In this document: piece after piece, positions 13,668 through 17,462 of the stretch | Position numbering within the stretch: the first letter of the stretch is position 1 | How the letters are laid out: each line of letters starts with the position of its first letter | Assembly: GCA_014729935.1 (NCBI GenBank) | Contig: WJJB01000103.1 | Location: forward strand, 1-17,462 | DNA length: 17,462 nt | Origin: Candidatus Bathyarchaeota archaeon | Lineage (GTDB): Archaea > Asgardarchaeota > Lokiarchaeia > Sigyniarchaeales > Sigyniarchaeaceae | Direction of reading: 5' to 3' | The notes under the pieces: generated by a model | Told to the model about the DNA's origin: nothing | The model's database searches: none | The model's input: the letters and a program-made list of their open reading frames with translations, nothing else | Position numbers and translations under genes: made by a program

Positions 13668-15698
13668 ATGACGAATAAATATTACAAGGATTACTTTGAC
13701 CTTGAGCAATCGGATTTCAAGTACAAGGAGTACGTGAACGAGTTCGGCAGGGGGCAATATGGACTTCTTGTGCTCTTGCTGGGAATTCTCGGGATATTCA
13801 TGTATTTTTCCTTCACGAGCATCATGAACATTCTGGATGAAATTCAAGCATTTTTTGCTAGCTATGCTGAAACAGTTGAAGGGTTCGTGGGACTCCTCCA
13901 GAATTACAGGGGGGATATCATTTCATTGCTTTTCATAGCAATCTTGACCAGCTATATCACCTCGGTGCTAGCATTGCGCGTTCTCGAAGGTATCGGAGCT
14001 GCCTTCTTATGGGTCCTCACGTTTCTTTCCAGCTTGATATCCGTGTTCCTGATCGTCCAGATTCGAACCTTCATTGCCGATCAATCGTGGCTATTCTGGA
14101 TGCTGGTGGTATTTGCCTTGCTTCCTATCATTTTACTGGTCATATTCTGGAAAAATCTCAAGATTGCAGCACGGTTGATAAACCTCACGGCAAAGATGCT
14201 CATGCAGAACAAGCGCGTCTTGATCAACGGGGTGATATATGGACTCCTTTTCCTTGGACTCACCGTCGGTCTTGCAGGTATTTATATTGATTATTTCATC
14301 GTGCTTACCGATGCGGAGGATGTCCTCTTGCAAATACGTTCCACGGATTTCAGCCAATCCATGTTTATCATCCTGGTGACCGCCATGTATTATTTCTTGG
14401 TGCAATTCACCTATAATTTCTACTATGGAGGGGTGATCGCTCAAGCCCACGGGTTTTACAGGGGGAAGAAGATCGGCACGAGCGATAGCTTCAAGGTGAT
14501 GATCAAGCGCATGCGAGCCATCATGGTATATTCTGCCTTTTCAACCATCATTTACATGATCCAATGGTTCCTGCGCCAGTTGGCAAAGCGATCCAAGGAT
14601 ACAGAAAAATTGACCAAGCTTGGAATCAAGCACAAGGTTGGTGGGAACGTGATGCCGGGAATCATCGACAAGAAATCACTCGGGCAGCGGATGGCTAACT
14701 GGGCCATCAAGATGTTGGAAAAATTGTGGTTGCTCATTAATTTCTACACGCTTCCCGCCATTGTCATCGAGAATATGCCTGCAAGGAAAGCAATCAAGCG
14801 ATCCGCGAACTTCGTGCGAACCAAGATCGCAAATCTGTACATCAGGAAGACGGCAGTCAGGCACATTTTCAGATTCACGACCGTGCTCATGTTATTCTTG
14901 TCGGGAGGTGCTGGAGCCATGTTGGGGGTACTCCTGAAAGATTATTTCTCCCTAACCGAAACCACGGCGATCATTATCTTCGCGCTCATGTTTCTCGTGG
15001 TTGCAGGAATTCCAGCGTGGTTGATGAGCAAGAACCTCGATGTGGTGTATCTCACGTTCCTTTATTGCTTCTCCATCGACAAGGAATACGAAGAATTGGG
15101 TATCACTGGCATCCCTTCCCGGTTCAAGGGGATATTTTCTGTAAAATGCGAGAAAAAAGCGGGGCGGTTGCTTGATTCCAAGCAGAAGAAGATTGCGGCA
15201 TATATAGGCACGTTGGTATGCCTGCTATCCCTTGTAGCCCCGGTATTCGTTATATTCACCTTGTATTCAAGGAACTATACCATCACGACACTAGGGGTGC
15301 CATATCATGATTGGCTCGAGTCGATGTCATGGGCAACCGGTTATGGGCTCATTGCCCTTGGCATCGGGGGATTGATGGTGGTGATTGCCAGGCGCAAGTT
15401 ACTCTCGACCGCCCTGCTCATTTCCATGTTTAGTGGCGTGTTCGCCATCATTTATATCAATTACTTACGCCCAATGACTTGGGATCCTGGATCCGTGCAG
15501 GAAACGTTTGACATCTTCCAGATGATCATCTTGGTGCTGGAATTAATGGTGATATCTCCATGCGTTATTGGGGTGATTGCCGAAGCAGCGATAATTGGAC
15601 AGGAAGTGAATTCCGAGAGAAAGGACAAGCTTCTGGTGGACTTGGAGCAAGCAATGCTGGAACCCGATATTGATCCCATGAGCATCGAACCGAGTTAG
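13668..15698 (+). CDS. Large polytopic membrane protein with a DUF6159-like core
   Basis: 676 residues from ATG 13668. A charged N-terminus (about 30 residues, Tyr-rich) precedes some 12-14 hydrophobic spans. The segment about 164-465 reads like the DUF6159 family of bacterial and archaeal membrane proteins: a small-residue segment FYYGGVIAQAHGFYRGKKIG, then DSFKVMIKRMRAIMVYSAFS, then FYTLPAIVIENMPARKAIKRSANFVR, matching the family's VP-VLVVE-GL-P-AIKRS pattern. Extra spans at both ends and an acidic soluble tail (VNSERKDKLLVDLEQ...EPS) make it about twice the usual family length. Function of the family is unknown; no transport motif is visible. Neighbours downstream on the same strand are another membrane protein and a small GTPase. 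Confidence 0.75.
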   Translation: MTNKYYKDYFDLEQSDFKYKEYVNEFGRGQYGLLVLLLGILGIFMYFSFTSIMNILDEIQAFFASYAETVEGFVGLLQNYRGDIISLLFIAILTSYITSVLALRVLEGIGAAFLWVLTFLSSLISVFLIVQIRTFIADQSWLFWMLVVFALLPIILLVIFWKNLKIAARLINLTAKMLMQNKRVLINGVIYGLLFLGLTVGLAGIYIDYFIVLTDAEDVLLQIRSTDFSQSMFIILVTAMYYFLVQFTYNFYYGGVIAQAHGFYRGKKIGTSDSFKVMIKRMRAIMVYSAFSTIIYMIQWFLRQLAKRSKDTEKLTKLGIKHKVGGNVMPGIIDKKSLGQRMANWAIKMLEKLWLLINFYTLPAIVIENMPARKAIKRSANFVRTKIANLYIRKTAVRHIFRFTTVLMLFLSGGAGAMLGVLLKDYFSLTETTAIIIFALMFLVVAGIPAWLMSKNLDVVYLTFLYCFSIDKEYEELGITGIPSRFKGIFSVKCEKKAGRLLDSKQKKIAAYIGTLVCLLSLVAPVFVIFTLYSRNYTITTLGVPYHDWLESMSWATGYGLIALGIGGLMVVIARRKLLSTALLISMFSGVFAIIYINYLRPMTWDPGSVQETFDIFQMIILVLELMVISPCVIGVIAEAAIIGQEVNSERKDKLLVDLEQAMLEPDIDPMSIEPS

Positions 15699-15786
15699 AG
15701 GTGGAGCCACATCTACTGCAGTGATATCGTGTTGCTGCGTGATCTAGCTTCCGCAAGAGAATCTTAATTAGGGAGACAATGGATAG

Positions 15787-15795
15787 TTATTATAA
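15787..15795 (+). promoter_or_regulatory. TATA-like box for the seven-span membrane gene
   Basis: TTATTATAA about 50 bp before ATG 15841, predicting a start near 15818. It suggests this gene has its own promoter despite lying 142 bp behind the DUF6159-like gene. Confidence 0.4.
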
Positions 15796-15840
15796 GGATT
15801 GAATATCACGAGTTAGCTAATCGAATCAGGTGGAATGAAC

Positions 15841-16536
15841 ATGTTCCTACAAATCACTCTCGATCCACTCCAGATGGTATTGATCATCACGCTCGTGCTG
15901 ATCTACTTGATCTTCCTGCTCTACGAGTTCCTGAAGCGAAAGGAACGCCTTGAATATATTGCATACCTTGCAGCAACGATTCCATTCGCATACATGTGGT
16001 TCATCGGCGTGGATTACCTGGCTTCAACATTTTGGCTCTTGGTCATGTGGACCATCGCCTTGGCGCGGGATCTCGTGCTCTCCGTGATTGCAAAGGATGG
16101 CGGGAGGAAAAACAGGGATTATGCCAACGCTATCATCTTATACGCCGTGGGAGTTGGATTTTATTTCTTATATGCCGCCATCATGCCGAACTTGAACCAA
16201 GACTTGAAAACTCGCCCCGGAACACAGAATCTCGGAGATTTAAGCATCATCTGGCTACCGATTCTCGATGAGGCAAATCCCTTCTTGAATCCCTTCAGGC
16301 TCATGCTTACCATCGACGTGTTCATGATGATCATCCCGGTCATCTTGGAGGTGAACGCGGCGCAAACGCGGGTCCCAGTTTGGGCAAACATCTTGCTTGC
16401 ATCAGGAATGGCAATTCCAACCCTATACATCGTGTACATATGGATACTGGCAACTGAGGTGCTATTCGTCCTTGGATTCTTGTTTGGGGTCCTGTATTTC
16501 GTCTTGTTCTTGTTCCTGACACGGGGGAAGCATTAG
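15841..16536 (+). CDS. Seven-span membrane protein of unknown function
   Basis: 231 residues from ATG 15841; AGGTGG (15828-15833) lies 7 nt before it, whereas the in-frame ATG at 15835 is only 1 nt past that site. Seven hydrophobic spans: MVLIITLVLIYLIFLLYEFL, two across the IAYLAATIPF...ARDLVLSVIA stretch, AIILYAVGVGFYFLYAAIM, LMLTIDVFMMIIPVIL, and two across the final hydrophobic 45 residues. Between spans four and five is one sizeable hydrophilic loop (NLNQDLKTRPGTQNLGD). Charged residues WFIGVDYL and ARD lie near span ends. I recognise no family. Its position between the DUF6159-like gene and the GTPase is the only functional hint. Confidence 0.65.
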   Translation: MFLQITLDPLQMVLIITLVLIYLIFLLYEFLKRKERLEYIAYLAATIPFAYMWFIGVDYLASTFWLLVMWTIALARDLVLSVIAKDGGRKNRDYANAIILYAVGVGFYFLYAAIMPNLNQDLKTRPGTQNLGDLSIIWLPILDEANPFLNPFRLMLTIDVFMMIIPVILEVNAAQTRVPVWANILLASGMAIPTLYIVYIWILATEVLFVLGFLFGVLYFVLFLFLTRGKH

Positions 16537-16548
16537 CCTTTCTCCATG

Positions 16549-16569
16549 TACTAATTACTTTCTTTAGTA
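16549..16569. promoter_or_regulatory. 6-bp inverted repeat ahead of the GTPase gene
   Basis: TACTAA (16549-16554) and TTAGTA (16564-16569) flank a T/C-rich 9-nt loop in the 67-bp gap before the GTPase. It could end the upstream message or serve as an operator; weak evidence. Confidence 0.3.
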
Positions 16570-16603
16570 GGAAACACCAAGTATCGTTGGAATAGTGGTG
16601 CTC

Positions 16604-17462
16604 ATGAAAGAACGCGTGATCAAGATTTTCATTTTCGGGCTCAATCAAGTGGGTAAAACGACCATCGTAGAGTACTTCAGGGAGCGCAAATTTATCCCCC
16701 AGTCACCAACAATCGGTGTTTCCATTTCCCGTCTCATCTTCTCTAGGCTCGTCCTCGATATCACGGATGTCGGGGGGCAGGAATTGTTCCGAAGGGAATG
16801 GACTTCTTACCTTAAAAAACCCCACGTGCTCATGTTTGTAATCGATGGCACGGACCGAATAACCTCCAGGATCCGCCAAGGAAGGCAAGAACTCGATCGC
16901 ATCCTCGGTATCCCGCGCATTTCTGGCGTTCCCTTGCTGGTGCTCATCAACAAGTCGGATGCTGCACTTTCCATGTCCAAGCGTGCCGCGATGGATAAAT
17001 ATCAGTTGCAATCGATCAAGGACCGGCAAGTGGCGATATACGAAGTGTCCGCAAAAACTGGCGTGAACATGGATGCTGCCTTGAATGCCCTTACAAGCAT
17101 GGTTCTCAAGGATGACGCAATCGAGTACTTCGTTAATGAGGAAGTGCGAAAGCAATCACGTCGATTGCTCACTAGCTTCAACGAATTCATGAAGAAGGGG
17201 ACAAGTGCGTTCAAGAAAAAGGAATATTTCGAGGCAATAGCGAGTTTGAACATTGCCAAGGAATTGTACTCGAACCTCTTCCAACTAGGCGTAGTTGAAA
17301 GCGGTAAATCCTACCAGAAACTCGTCTCCATGATCGCTGAAGCAGAACGAGAATCATCTTCAATGACGGAGGATGAGGTGCTTGCTGGTAAAGCACCCGT
17401 AGGCGCGGAAGTGGCGGGTGACACGGGGGGAGGGAAAGGGAGGAAACAATCATGGCTTGAAC
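16604..17462 (+). CDS. Arf/Ras-like small GTPase with helical (TPR/MIT-like) C-terminal extension, 3' end outside window
   Basis: 286 residues are visible and the frame runs off the end. The G domain (1 to about 170) has every motif: G1 GLNQVGKT (12-19), the switch I Thr in SPTIGVS (Thr36), G3 DVGGQE (55-60) with the Gln of the Arf family, G4 NKSD (116-119) and G5 SAK (149-151). It starts MKERVIKIFIFG, so the N-terminal amphipathic helix and myristoyl glycine of true Arf are missing. Residues about 185-250 are helical and include KKGTSAFKKKEYFEAIASLNIAKEL in two overlapping halves that fit the TPR or MIT helix-hairpin pattern (G-A-Y-A-L-A spacing). A flexible Gly/Glu-rich stretch follows. GGTG sits 3 nt before the ATG. 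A regulated switch at membranes is inferred; the partner is unknown. Confidence 0.85.
   Translation, partial: MKERVIKIFIFGLNQVGKTTIVEYFRERKFIPQSPTIGVSISRLIFSRLVLDITDVGGQELFRREWTSYLKKPHVLMFVIDGTDRITSRIRQGRQELDRILGIPRISGVPLLVLINKSDAALSMSKRAAMDKYQLQSIKDRQVAIYEVSAKTGVNMDAALNALTSMVLKDDAIEYFVNEEVRKQSRRLLTSFNEFMKKGTSAFKKKEYFEAIASLNIAKELYSNLFQLGVVESGKSYQKLVSMIAEAERESSSMTEDEVLAGKAPVGAEVAGDTGGGKGRKQSWLE

Overview
The window reads as archaeal DNA of roughly balanced base composition. TATA-like boxes sit about 25-30 bp ahead of likely transcript starts, GGTGAT/GGGAGGT-type ribosome sites precede several ATGs, T-runs follow genes, and the proteins are archaeal types (archaeal-style GlmU, radical SAM/B12 protein, RdgB). 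A canonical Arf/Ras-like small GTPase with a helical C-terminal extension at the right end, many multi-pass membrane proteins and secreted Asn-glycosylation-rich proteins point to an Asgard-type archaeon. That placement is inference; no rRNA or ribosomal protein gene is present to confirm it.

Layout. 1-531 is the 3' end of a radical SAM protein. It overlaps tail to tail a minus-strand TPR/HEAT-like protein with two C-terminal zinc ribbons (511-1599). A divergent two-gene unit follows: a PIG-L/LmbE deacetylase (1667-2407) and the house-cleaning nucleotidase RdgB/HAM1 (2423-3019). 3160-5772 (minus) is a large fusion of about 13 membrane spans with an extracytoplasmic glycoside-hydrolase-like TIM barrel; its likely transcript begins with a stem-loop. 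6013-6957 holds a tiny zinc-ribbon membrane protein whose stop directly abuts the start of a DUF998-type membrane protein. 6958-7353 has no convincing protein gene but carries a 12-bp tandem triplication and four successive hairpins behind a TATA-like box, and is the best candidate here for an undescribed structured RNA. A 105-residue unknown protein follows.

The central metabolic pair is a GlmU-like UDP-GlcNAc pyrophosphorylase/acetyltransferase (7719-9032, minus) divergent from a class II fructose-bisphosphate aldolase (9163-10158, plus). They appear to share one palindromic TATA element with an adjoining 18-bp inverted repeat, so hexose-phosphate use for glycolysis/gluconeogenesis and for amino-sugar synthesis may be co-regulated. 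Then comes a minus-strand unit of a six-span membrane protein and a cell-surface M6 (immune inhibitor A type) metalloprotease with Ig-like domains and a C-terminal anchor. The right end has a DUF6159-like polytopic protein, a seven-span protein and the GTPase, all on the plus strand and each with promoter-like sequence.

Two related ~45-bp hairpin-bearing elements occupy the tail-to-tail gaps after rdgB and after the aldolase gene. They are clear relatives of each other and are not explained by any gene.
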